A stretch of DNA of 64,000 nucleotides from Mycolicibacterium rufum (GTDB lineage: Bacteria; Actinomycetota; Actinomycetes; Mycobacteriales; Mycobacteriaceae). The notes below the pieces were generated by a model, which saw only the letters and a program-made list of their open reading frames with translations, searched no databases and was not told the origin of the DNA. Below are positions 57,908-64,000 of the stretch, piece by piece. Numbering within the stretch: position 1 is the first letter of the stretch; each line of letters starts with the position of its first letter. The translations under genes were made by a program, and so were the position numbers. Location: assembly GCF_022374875.2 (NCBI RefSeq), contig NZ_CP092427.2, positions 4,464,001 to 4,528,000 on the forward strand. Direction: 5' to 3'.

Positions 57908-58393
57908 CTAGTGGACGTTCTGTTCCGCCCACTCGCCCAGTCGCCGATCCCTCTCCTCGGCGGAGACGTCCTCGATGCGGGTCATCACGGTCCAGCGGAC
58001 GCCGAACGGGTCACGCAGCGAGGCGAACCTGTCGCCGGTGGCGAAGTCCTGCGGTTCCTCCCGGATCGTCGCGCCCGACTGACGCGCTCGCTCGACGACG
58101 CCGTCGACATCGTCGCAGTAGAACGCGATCGAGAACGTCGCGACGTCGGCGGAAGGGTCGGGTGGGGCGATCTTGTAGGCGTCGGCGGGATCGCCGAGTT
58201 GCAGACGGCCGGTGCCGAAGTCGAGTTCGGCATGGGCGACGGTGCCATCGGGACCGTCCATCGTCTCCATCAGCGTGGCGCCGAACACCGCGCGGTAGAA
58301 GTCGATGGCCCCGGCCGCGCCGTCGACGCAGAGGAACGGGGTCAGGCTGGTGTATCCGTCGGGAATGTGGTGGGCAGACCTCTGTGGAGACAT
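57908..58393 (-). CDS. VOC-family (PhnB/glyoxalase-like) protein
   Basis: 161 residues. One-domain VOC protein of the PhnB-like group: YTSLTPFLCVDGAAGAIDFYRAVFGAT (beta-alpha unit), then HAELDFGTGRLQLGD, and ATGDRFASLRDPFGVRWTVMT near the C-terminus. The metal site residues are not all evident, so catalysis is uncertain; PhnB relatives are often misannotated. Ends ten bases from the HIT gene on the same strand and is divergent from the AraC regulator. Confidence 0.85.
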   Translation of the reverse strand: MSPQRSAHHIPDGYTSLTPFLCVDGAAGAIDFYRAVFGATLMETMDGPDGTVAHAELDFGTGRLQLGDPADAYKIAPPDPSADVATFSIAFYCDDVDGVVERARQSGATIREEPQDFATGDRFASLRDPFGVRWTVMTRIEDVSAEERDRRLGEWAEQNVH

Positions 58394-58420
58394 GATGTCG
58401 AGTTTCGTAGCCTCGATGCC

Positions 58421-59260
58421 GTGGGGGCTTGGAAAAAGGCGACAGCCGCGCCGCCGACGCGCGGCGTGGTCGGCCGGCCCGCGAGTTCATCGGTCTTCGA
58501 CCTGCAGCGCTGGACGCCCGGTGCGGACACCGCGCGGTTCGTCGAGCACTTCTGGTCGGTCACGTGGGATCTCCGCGGCCGGCCACCGTTCGAGAACACG
58601 GTGATCACCTTCCCCGCCATCCACCTGACGCACGAGTGGGGTTCTGACGATGTGCGACATGGGTTTTCGTTACCGGCGACGTTGCTGCACGGTGTCGTCA
58701 CGCGCGTGTTCCGCACCACGCTGCGCGAGCAGGGCGCGGTGGTCGGGGCGCGGTTCCGTCCCGGCGGATTCACCGCCAGGTTCGGCGGGGACGCGTCGGA
58801 CCACACCGGTCGTGTCGGTCCGGTCGGCGACGACCTGTTCGGCCGCCGGGTGCATGTGCCCGACGACGTGGCGGCCGCCGCGGACCGCCTCGACGACCTG
58901 ATCGGTGATGCGCCCGAACCGGATCCGATGTTCGTGCCGTTGACGGCGCTGCTGGACCGGATCCGCGACGACACCGGCATCCATCGTGTCGAGCAGGTGA
59001 TGGCGCTCTCGCCGTGGGGTGTGCGGACGACACAGCGGGTGTTCCGGCGCTACGTCGGCGTGCCCGTGAAGTGGGTGCTGTGCCGGTACCGGTTGCAGAA
59101 TGCGGCCCTGGAGATCGAGACCCGCGCCGACGTCGACTTCGCCGATCTCGCCGTCCGGCTGGGCTGGTACGACCAGGCGCATTTCGGCAACGACTTCCGC
59201 GCGCTGCTGGGCTGCACGCCCGGCGAATACGCCGCCGCTCACGGCGCACTCACCCGCTGA
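58421..59260 (+). CDS. AraC-family regulator with DUF6597-type N-domain
   Basis: 279 residues from GTG 58421. N-terminal half (FDLQRWTPGADTARFVEHFWSVTWDLRG ... VGARFRPGGFTARFG) is the ligand-binding type found in AraC regulators near glyoxalase/VOC and glycosylase genes. C-terminal AraC DNA-binding domain: WGVRTTQRVFRRYVGVPVKWVLCRYRLQNAALEIETRADVDFADLAVRLGWYDQAHFGNDFRALLGCTPGEYA, with two HTH. Possible target is the divergent VOC-HIT-DDN group, by position only. Its end overlaps the glycosylase gene by 11 bases. Confidence 0.9.
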   Translation: MGAWKKATAAPPTRGVVGRPASSSVFDLQRWTPGADTARFVEHFWSVTWDLRGRPPFENTVITFPAIHLTHEWGSDDVRHGFSLPATLLHGVVTRVFRTTLREQGAVVGARFRPGGFTARFGGDASDHTGRVGPVGDDLFGRRVHVPDDVAAAADRLDDLIGDAPEPDPMFVPLTALLDRIRDDTGIHRVEQVMALSPWGVRTTQRVFRRYVGVPVKWVLCRYRLQNAALEIETRADVDFADLAVRLGWYDQAHFGNDFRALLGCTPGEYAAAHGALTR

Positions 59261-59741
59261 TCTGGCGCCAGGCCGCGAGCTTCGCCTCGTAGGACAGCGT
59301 GTGCGCGGGACTGGTCGACGGGAGGCGCAGAGAGCGCACCGGGTGGTCGACGCGGACGAGGCGGGTGAAGTTCTTCTCCGCGGCGGCGCCGTTGAAGCAG
59401 ACCATCGTGATGTCGGGGTGGGTGGCGAAGAACGACGCGAAGTCGTTGGGCACCATGCTGTCCGGCTCCACGGATGCGTCGAGGCTGCCGATGCGCCGGC
59501 AGGATTGCAGGACGTCCCAGACCGCCACCCCCGCCGCGGTGAGCCGGCACACCCGGTCGTCGTAGGGCGCCGCGGCGTCGAACCCGAAGAGCTCCGCGGT
59601 GATCCGCCAGAAGGCATTGCGCGGATGGGCGTAGTACTGGCCGGCCTGCAGCGAGACGACCCCGGGCATGTTGCCGAGGATCAGGGCCCGGGCCCCGGCT
59701 GCCGCCAGGGGCGGGAAGCTGCGCACGGTCGGTGACGTCAC
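59250..59741 (-). CDS. DNA-deoxyinosine (hypoxanthine) glycosylase, UDG superfamily
   Basis: 163 residues from GTG 59741 (TSPTVRSFPPLAAAGA). ALILGNMPGVVSLQAGQYYAHPRNAFWRI is the hypoxanthine-DNA glycosylase family (UDG family 6) motif, and later GVAVWDVLQSCRRIGSLDASVE and PSTSPAHTLSYEAKLAAW (motif B with a Ser-Pro-Ala-His). Removes deaminated adenine. A second UDG-superfamily gene, udgB, lies 3.3 kb away. Convergent with the AraC gene. Confidence 0.85.
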   Translation of the reverse strand: MTSPTVRSFPPLAAAGARALILGNMPGVVSLQAGQYYAHPRNAFWRITAELFGFDAAAPYDDRVCRLTAAGVAVWDVLQSCRRIGSLDASVEPDSMVPNDFASFFATHPDITMVCFNGAAAEKNFTRLVRVDHPVRSLRLPSTSPAHTLSYEAKLAAWRQISG

Positions 59742-59779
59742 CGCCTCTGTGTAGCGCACGGCTCCTGTGGAGCGCACGG

Positions 59780-59785
59780 TAGGTT
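59780..59785 (+). promoter_or_regulatory. Probable -10 hexamer (TAGGTT) of the adenylyl cyclase gene
   Basis: TAGGTT ends six bases before the GTG at 59792, same hexamer and same distance as at glgC, predicting a leaderless transcript. Confidence 0.5.
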
Positions 59786-59791
59786 GAGCGC

Positions 59792-60919
59792 GTGGCCGAC
59801 GACGTCGATGTGGAGGCAACCGGGCTGCTCGACGGGCTCGAGGGCAGTGCGCGCGCCGAGCGGGCCGAACTGATCCCGTGGCTGCTGGAGCGCGGGGTGA
59901 CGGTCGAGCAGATCAAGGCGAGTACCGCGCCGATGCTGCTCGCATCGCGCAGGGTGATCGGCGACGACGGCGTGTACGTGTCGGCACGGGAGGCGGCGGA
60001 CAAGCACGGCGTCGAGCTGGAGCTGTTCGAGCGGATCCAGCGGGCGATGGGGCTGCCGCGTATCGAGGATCCCGACGCGGCGGTGTTGCTGCGCGCCGAC
60101 GCCGAGGCGGCCAAGTTCACCCGCGACTTCCTCGCGGCGGGTATCGATCCCGACGAGCTGGTGCAGATCACCCGGCTGCTCGGTGACGGTCTGTCGCGTG
60201 CCGCGGAGGCGATGCGCTACGCGGCGTTGGCGGCCGTGATCCACCCGGCGGCAACGGAATTGGAGATCGCCACGGCGTCGGAGTCGCTGGTCGCGGGGCT
60301 GGCGCCGCTGCTCGGGCCGCTGATCCAGGACGTGCTGCTGCTGCAGTTGCGGCATGCGATCGAGACGGAGGCGGTGAACGCGACCGAACGGGCGGAGGGG
60401 CAGCACCTGCCCGGCGCGCGCTTGGTGACGATCGCGTTCGCCGACCTGGTCGGCTTCACGCGGCTCGGTGAGGCCCTGCCCCCCGAGGACCTGGAGCGGC
60501 TCGCGCAGCGGTTGGCGGACATGACGCGGGAGGTCGCGGTGGCGCCGGTGCGTTTCATCAAGACCATCGGCGACGAGGTGATGCTGGTCAGTCCCGAGCC
60601 GGTGCCGCTGCTGGAGGCGGTGCTGCGCCTGGTCGATGCGACCGATGACGACGGCGACTTCCCGCGGCTGCGGGTGGGTGTGGCCACGGGCATGGCGGTG
60701 AGCCGGGAGGGCGATTGGTTCGGCAGCCCGGTCAACCTCGCCGCACGCGTGACCGGCGCCGCCCGCCCCGGGTCGGTGCTGGTATCCGAGTCGGCGCGGG
60801 AGGCGATCGGTGACGACGACCGCTTCAGCTGGTCGTTCGCCGGCGCGCGGCACCTCAAGGGCTTCAAGGCCGACGTCAAGTTGTTCCGGGCTCGGCACGC
60901 TGAGGGCGACGGGGAGTGA
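59792..60919 (+). CDS. Class III adenylyl cyclase with autoinhibitory N-domain (Rv1264-like)
   Basis: 375 residues, GTG start. N-terminal all-helical regulatory domain (about 1-190), a central linker with [34 protein letters not shown], and the class III catalytic domain (about 213-370). Catalytic residues: metal Asp in FADLVGF, then [13 protein letters not shown] (second metal Asp and purine-specifying Lys), and the transition-state Asn/Arg in [14 protein letters not shown]. In M. tuberculosis Rv1264 the N-domain inhibits at neutral pH and the enzyme is activated by acid. Signal output is cAMP. The amidase gene of M. tuberculosis upstream (Rv1263) is absent here. Confidence 0.93.
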   Translation: MADDVDVEATGLLDGLEGSARAERAELIPWLLERGVTVEQIKASTAPMLLASRRVIGDDGVYVSAREAADKHGVELELFERIQRAMGLPRIEDPDAAVLLRADAEAAKFTRDFLAAGIDPDELVQITRLLGDGLSRAAEAMRYAALAAVIHPAATELEIATASESLVAGLAPLLGPLIQDVLLLQLRHAIETEAVNATERAEGQHLPGARLVTIAFADLVGFTRLGEALPPEDLERLAQRLADMTREVAVAPVRFIKTIGDEVMLVSPEPVPLLEAVLRLVDATDDDGDFPRLRVGVATGMAVSREGDWFGSPVNLAARVTGAARPGSVLVSESAREAIGDDDRFSWSFAGARHLKGFKADVKLFRARHAEGDGE

Positions 60920-60928
60920 GTCCCTGCC

Positions 60929-61029
60929 GCTCGGATGTGGCATATGCCTCACGTGCCCACATCGAGCGACTTTGTCGGTGTTCGATGAGCGGGGCTACGC
61001 ATCCGACGACACAGTCGCTCGGTGTGGGC
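60929..61029. repeat. Nested inverted repeats between convergent genes
   Basis: Three related blocks of alternate orientation: 60929-60940 (GCTCGGATGTGG), 60955-60978 (starts GCCCACATCGAGCGAC) and 61003-61029 (ends AGTCGCTCGGTGTGGGC). The middle block can pair with either neighbour: 60929-60940 with 60957-60967, or 60955-60978 with 61003-61029. It lies in the gap between the plus-strand cyclase gene and the minus-strand copA gene, where a two-way terminator would be expected. The remaining bases to 61068 show nothing else. Confidence 0.6.
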
Positions 61030-61068
61030 TGAGTCTGCCGTTGGGTCGGTTTTCGCCCGTCGCCCCTG

Positions 61069-63282
61069 TCAGCGGGCCGGTGTGAACCCGCGCAGCCGCA
61101 GGCTGTTGGTCACCACGAACACCGAACTGAACGCCATGGCGGCCCCGGCGATCATCGGGTTGAGCAGCCCTGCGGCGGCCAGCGGCAGCGCGGCGACGTT
61201 GTAGGCGAACGCCCAGAACAGGTTTCCCCTGATCGTCGCCAATGTCCTGCGCGACAACCGGATCGCGTCCGGCACGGCACGCAGGTCATCGCGCACCAGT
61301 GTGAGATCGCTCGCCTCGATCGCGACATCGGTGCCGCTGCCCATCGCAAGACCGAGGTCGGCCTGCGCCAGCGCCGCCGCATCGTTGACACCGTCGCCCA
61401 CCATCGCGACGACCTTGCCCTCCCGCTGCAGGCGGACCACCGTGTCGACCTTGTCCTGCGGCAGCACGCCGGCGACGACTCGCCCGATCCCCACCTGTCC
61501 GGCGACCGCGCGGGCAACGGCCTCGTTGTCCCCGGTCACCATGATCGGCTCCAGACCGAGTGCCTTCAGCAGCGAAATCGCCTCCGCCGACGTCGGTTTC
61601 ACCGAGTCGGCGACCGTCAGAACGCCGCGGGCCCGGCCGTCCCAGCCCACCACCACCGCAGTGCGGCCATCGGATTCGGCGGCCCGGGCGGCCTGAGTGA
61701 CCACCGCCGGGATGTCGTAGCCGCGCTCGCCGAGCAGCCGAACCCGGCCCAGCAGCACGGCCCGCCCGTCGACGGTGCCCTGCACGCCGAGGCCCCGCAG
61801 GTTCTCGAACGCCGTCACCGCCGGAAGGTCACCGAGCTTGTCGCGCGCCCCGGCGGTGATCGCCCGCGCGATGGGGTGCTCCGACGCGCTCTCCACCGCA
61901 CCGGCGATCCGCAGCACCTCGTCGGGCTGCTCGCCCTCGGCGGCGATGACGTCGTCCACCGTCATCGTGCCCGTGGTCACCGTCCCCGTCTTGTCGACGA
62001 TGACGGTGTCGACACGCCGGGTCGACTCCAGCACCTCCGGACCCTTGATGAGGATGCCCAGTTGTGCGCCGCGGCCGGTTCCGACCATCAGCGCGGTCGG
62101 TGTGGCCAGCCCCAGCGCGCACGGGCAGGCGATGATCAGCACCGCGACCGCCGCGGTGAACGCAGCAGCCGCGGGCGCCCCGGCTCCGATCCAGAAGCCC
62201 AGTGTCGCCACGGACAACGCGATCACGATCGGGACGAACACTCCGGAGATCCGGTCGGCCAGGCGCTGCGCCTGTGCCTTGCCGTTCTGCGCGTCCTCGA
62301 CCATCCGGGCCATCTGCGCCAGCTGGGTGTCCGCGCCCACCCGCCGGGCGCGCACCACGAGGATCCCGTCGGCGTTGACGGTCGCGCCGACCACGTCGTC
62401 GCCGGGCGCCACCTCCGCGGGCACCGACTCGCCGGTCAGCATCGAGGCGTCCACGGCCGAACGCCCCTCGATCACCACGCCGTCGGCGGCGATCTTCTCG
62501 CCGGGGCGCACCACGAACTCGTCACCGACCGCCAGCTGGTCGACCGGGATGCGGTGTTCCGCACCGTTCCTGCGGACCGACACCTCCTTGGCGCCCATGT
62601 CGAGCAGGGCGCGCAGGGCCGCGCCGGACTGCCGCTTGGCCCGCGCCTCGGCGTAGCGGCCGGCCAGCAGGAACGTCGTGACCCCGGCCGCGGCCTCCAG
62701 GTAGATGTTGCCGCTACCGTCGGTGCGGGCGATGGTCAGCTCGAACGGGTGTGTCATCCCCGGCATGCCTGCGCTGCCCCAGAACAGCGCATAGAGAGAC
62801 CAGCCGAAGGCGGCGAGCGTGCCCACCGAGATCAGGGTGTCCATCGTCGCGGCGCCGTGCTTCAGGTTGGTCCACGTGGCGACGTGGAACGGCCAGGCAC
62901 CCCAGACGACCACCGGTGCGGCGAGCGTCAGCGACAGCCACTGCCAGTACGTGAATTGCAGAGCAGGCACCATCGCCATCGCGACCACCGGCACCGTCAA
63001 CGCCACGCAGATCAGCAGCCGCCGGCGCAGCGCCGCGGCGGGGTCGTCGTCGGGCGTCTCCGCCGGGGGAGTCTGCTGCGGCAGCGACGCGTGATACCCC
63101 GCGGCCTCCACCGCCGCGACCAGCTCGTCGGGGGTCACGTCCCCGCCGTACTCGACCCTGGCCTTCTCGGTCGCGAAGTTCACCGTGGCCGTGACGCCGT
63201 CGAGCTTGTTGAGCTTTTTCTCCACCCGGGTCGCGCACGACGCGCACGTCATTCCGTCGATCGCCAGTTCGACCGACGTCAT
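61069..63282 (-). CDS. copA: Copper-exporting P1B-type ATPase
   Basis: 737 residues from ATG 63282. N-terminal heavy-metal domain with GMTCASC (C13, C16); eight membrane helices; IIACPCALG in helix 6 (CPC metal site); DKTGTVTTG (phosphorylated Asp), [10 protein letters not shown]. Helix 7 has [17 protein letters not shown] and helix 8 [15 protein letters not shown], the YN and MxxSS signatures of Cu+ ATPases. Exports Cu+ from the cytoplasm. It begins with an ATGA overlap with the small membrane protein gene and lies in an operon with copZ, controlled from 63699-63713. Mycobacterial relatives: CtpA/CtpB/CtpV. Confidence 0.94.
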   Translation of the reverse strand: MTSVELAIDGMTCASCATRVEKKLNKLDGVTATVNFATEKARVEYGGDVTPDELVAAVEAAGYHASLPQQTPPAETPDDDPAAALRRRLLICVALTVPVVAMAMVPALQFTYWQWLSLTLAAPVVVWGAWPFHVATWTNLKHGAATMDTLISVGTLAAFGWSLYALFWGSAGMPGMTHPFELTIARTDGSGNIYLEAAAGVTTFLLAGRYAEARAKRQSGAALRALLDMGAKEVSVRRNGAEHRIPVDQLAVGDEFVVRPGEKIAADGVVIEGRSAVDASMLTGESVPAEVAPGDDVVGATVNADGILVVRARRVGADTQLAQMARMVEDAQNGKAQAQRLADRISGVFVPIVIALSVATLGFWIGAGAPAAAAFTAAVAVLIIACPCALGLATPTALMVGTGRGAQLGILIKGPEVLESTRRVDTVIVDKTGTVTTGTMTVDDVIAAEGEQPDEVLRIAGAVESASEHPIARAITAGARDKLGDLPAVTAFENLRGLGVQGTVDGRAVLLGRVRLLGERGYDIPAVVTQAARAAESDGRTAVVVGWDGRARGVLTVADSVKPTSAEAISLLKALGLEPIMVTGDNEAVARAVAGQVGIGRVVAGVLPQDKVDTVVRLQREGKVVAMVGDGVNDAAALAQADLGLAMGSGTDVAIEASDLTLVRDDLRAVPDAIRLSRRTLATIRGNLFWAFAYNVAALPLAAAGLLNPMIAGAAMAFSSVFVVTNSLRLRGFTPAR

Positions 63283-63422
63283 GGCCGGCTCCCGTCGTGC
63301 TGGTGGGACACCTCGGCCGGATGCGTCCAGTCCGGGCCCACGGTGTGTCCGACCCACAGCGAGACGGCGAACACCGCCGCGAGCAGCACGGTGAAGGCGC
63401 CGATTCTCATCGCGGCCGACAT
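63279..63422 (-). CDS. 47-residue membrane protein, unknown
   Basis: 47 residues from ATG 63422 ([25 protein letters not shown]). One membrane segment (about 6-25), then a short part ([22 protein letters not shown]) with four histidines, probably outside the cytoplasm. It overlaps copA by four bases (ATGA) and starts six bases after the copZ stop, so the three are one transcript. A His-rich single-pass protein between CopZ and CopA may bind copper or help the ATPase. I do not know a family name. Confidence 0.7.
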   Translation of the reverse strand: MSAAMRIGAFTVLLAAVFAVSLWVGHTVGPDWTHPAEVSHQHDGSRP

Positions 63423-63427
63423 CGCGG

Positions 63428-63646
63428 TCAGCTCGCCAACTCGTAGCCGGCCTCTTCGATCGCGGCCCGGATGTCGGCCGCGTCGACGGGGGTGTCGCTG
63501 GCGATCGTGACCGTGCCGGCGGAGAGGTCGATGCCGACGTCGGTGACGCCGGCGAGGTGGCTCAGTTCGGCGCGCACCGCGTTGGCGCACCCGCCGCAGG
63601 TCATCCCGGAGACGCTGATCACCGTCGTGGTAGGGGTGGTACTCAT
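63428..63646 (-). CDS. copZ: Copper chaperone CopZ-type heavy-metal-associated protein
   Basis: 72 residues from ATG 63646. One HMA domain (beta-alpha-beta-beta-alpha-beta) with [14 protein letters not shown]; metal ligands C17 and C20. Carries Cu+ to CopA in the cytoplasm. First gene of the operon; the upstream 97 bases hold the RicR/CsoR-like operator. Confidence 0.92.
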   Translation of the reverse strand: MSTTPTTTVISVSGMTCGGCANAVRAELSHLAGVTDVGIDLSAGTVTIASDTPVDAADIRAAIEEAGYELAS

Positions 63647-63698
63647 GGGGAGTCCTTTCCTCGGGCCGTGCGAAGCGCCCGCCCCGTCATGTGTACCA

Positions 63699-63713
63699 TA
63701 CCCCCCTAGGGTA
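63699..63713. promoter_or_regulatory. RicR/CsoR-type copper operator
   Basis: TACCC-CCCTA-GGGTA is an exact match to the TACCC-N5-GGGTA pattern described for the RicR regulon. Inverted repeat between divergent copZ and the DUF305 gene, so copper would relieve repression in both directions. The regulator gene itself is not in this window. Confidence 0.7.
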
Positions 63714-63743
63714 TTCAACGAGAGGTTCGAAGGGAGCGCGACG

Positions 63744-64000
63744 ATGATGTCCACACGCAGTCTGCGGGCCGCGGCGGCGGCCGGGGGAGCCGCCCTGGTC
63801 CTGCTGTTGACGGGATGTACCGACAGCGGCAGCGCCGAGGACGCGGGAGCGTCGGCCACCCACGACCACGGGTCGATGTCGCAGCAGGCCGACCCCGCGG
63901 CCGACCACAACGACGCCGATGTGTCGTTCGCCGCCGGCATGGTTCCGCATCATCAGCAGGCCATCGAGATGAGCGACATCATCCTGGCGAAGCAGGGGAT
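63744..64000 (+). CDS. DUF305 lipoprotein, 3' partial
   Basis: About 85 residues before the window ends. Signal peptide with lipobox LLTGC (MMSTRSLRAAAAAGGAALVLLLTGC), a Ser/Asp/His-rich linker (HDHGSMSQQADPAADHNDAD), then the start of DUF305: SFAAGMVPHHQQAIEMSDIILAKQG with the HHQQAIEM motif. DUF305 proteins (CopM-type) are periplasmic or surface copper-binding. The ATG has AAGGGAG upstream (63730-63736). It is divergent from copZ with the copper operator in between, so co-regulation is likely. Confidence 0.9.
   Translation, partial: MMSTRSLRAAAAAGGAALVLLLTGCTDSGSAEDAGASATHDHGSMSQQADPAADHNDADVSFAAGMVPHHQQAIEMSDIILAKQG

Overview
The window is high-G+C actinobacterial DNA from a mycobacterium, most likely a fast-growing Mycolicibacterium-type species (inferred from gene content and protein similarity recalled from memory; no search was run). 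The gene order follows, with insertions and losses, the Mycobacterium tuberculosis stretch folP2-gpgS ... Rv1264 (roughly Rv1207 to Rv1264). It is a chromosomal backbone region with short intergenic gaps, many 1-4 base gene overlaps, frequent GTG starts and no tRNA, rRNA, CRISPR array or transposase that I could see.

Layout. 1-7 kb: storage and methylglucose-polysaccharide metabolism (folP2-like, gpgS, a DivIVA-domain protein, tagA, a SAM methyltransferase, a 55-residue DUF3117 protein, divergent glgM/glgC). 6-11 kb: small membrane and hypothetical genes, then a TetR-controlled ABC exporter (RaaS type) with a clear operator. 11-16.7 kb: envelope stress block: O-methyltransferase, sigE, rseA, htrA, tatB, mrp. 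16.7-24.4 kb: cell-wall and membrane proteins (transglycosylase, DUF1003, MgtE-N/CBS protein, two tandem DUF4190 proteins, stress protein, SUFU-domain protein, CorA) plus a citrate-lyase-beta-like gene. 24.5-32.7 kb: central carbon metabolism (malic enzyme, lpqZ, DUF732 protein, SDR, and kgd). 32.8-42.2 kb: two MFS efflux genes, two flavoproteins and a 1139-residue RecB-nuclease/helicase fusion. 42.3-50 kb: MscS-like channel, lprE, deaD, acyltransferase, a TetR/P450 pair. 48.6-51.8 kb: lactate permease with an FAD oxidase. 51.9-61 kb: a methyltransferase, tap efflux pump, uracil and hypoxanthine DNA glycosylases, LLM flavin protein, DDN-like, HIT and VOC proteins, an AraC regulator and a pH-sensing type adenylyl cyclase. 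61-64 kb: a copper locus (CopA ATPase, 47-residue membrane protein, CopZ, divergent DUF305 lipoprotein) around a RicR/CsoR-type operator.

How the genes work together: GlgC supplies ADP-glucose to GlgM, and GpgS starts methylglucose lipopolysaccharide synthesis; SigE is held by RseA, and HtrA is the membrane protease of the same stress response; permease plus FAD oxidase look like a lactate-use unit; CopZ, CopA and the DUF305 lipoprotein form a copper-handling set. Non-coding signals worth attention are two related long-stem palindromic elements (11303-11365 and 42191-42253), nested inverted repeats at 60929-61029, a 21-bp tandem repeat built on the 3' end of the permease gene, and a recurring leaderless promoter design (TANNNT-like hexamer 6-7 bases before the start codon).
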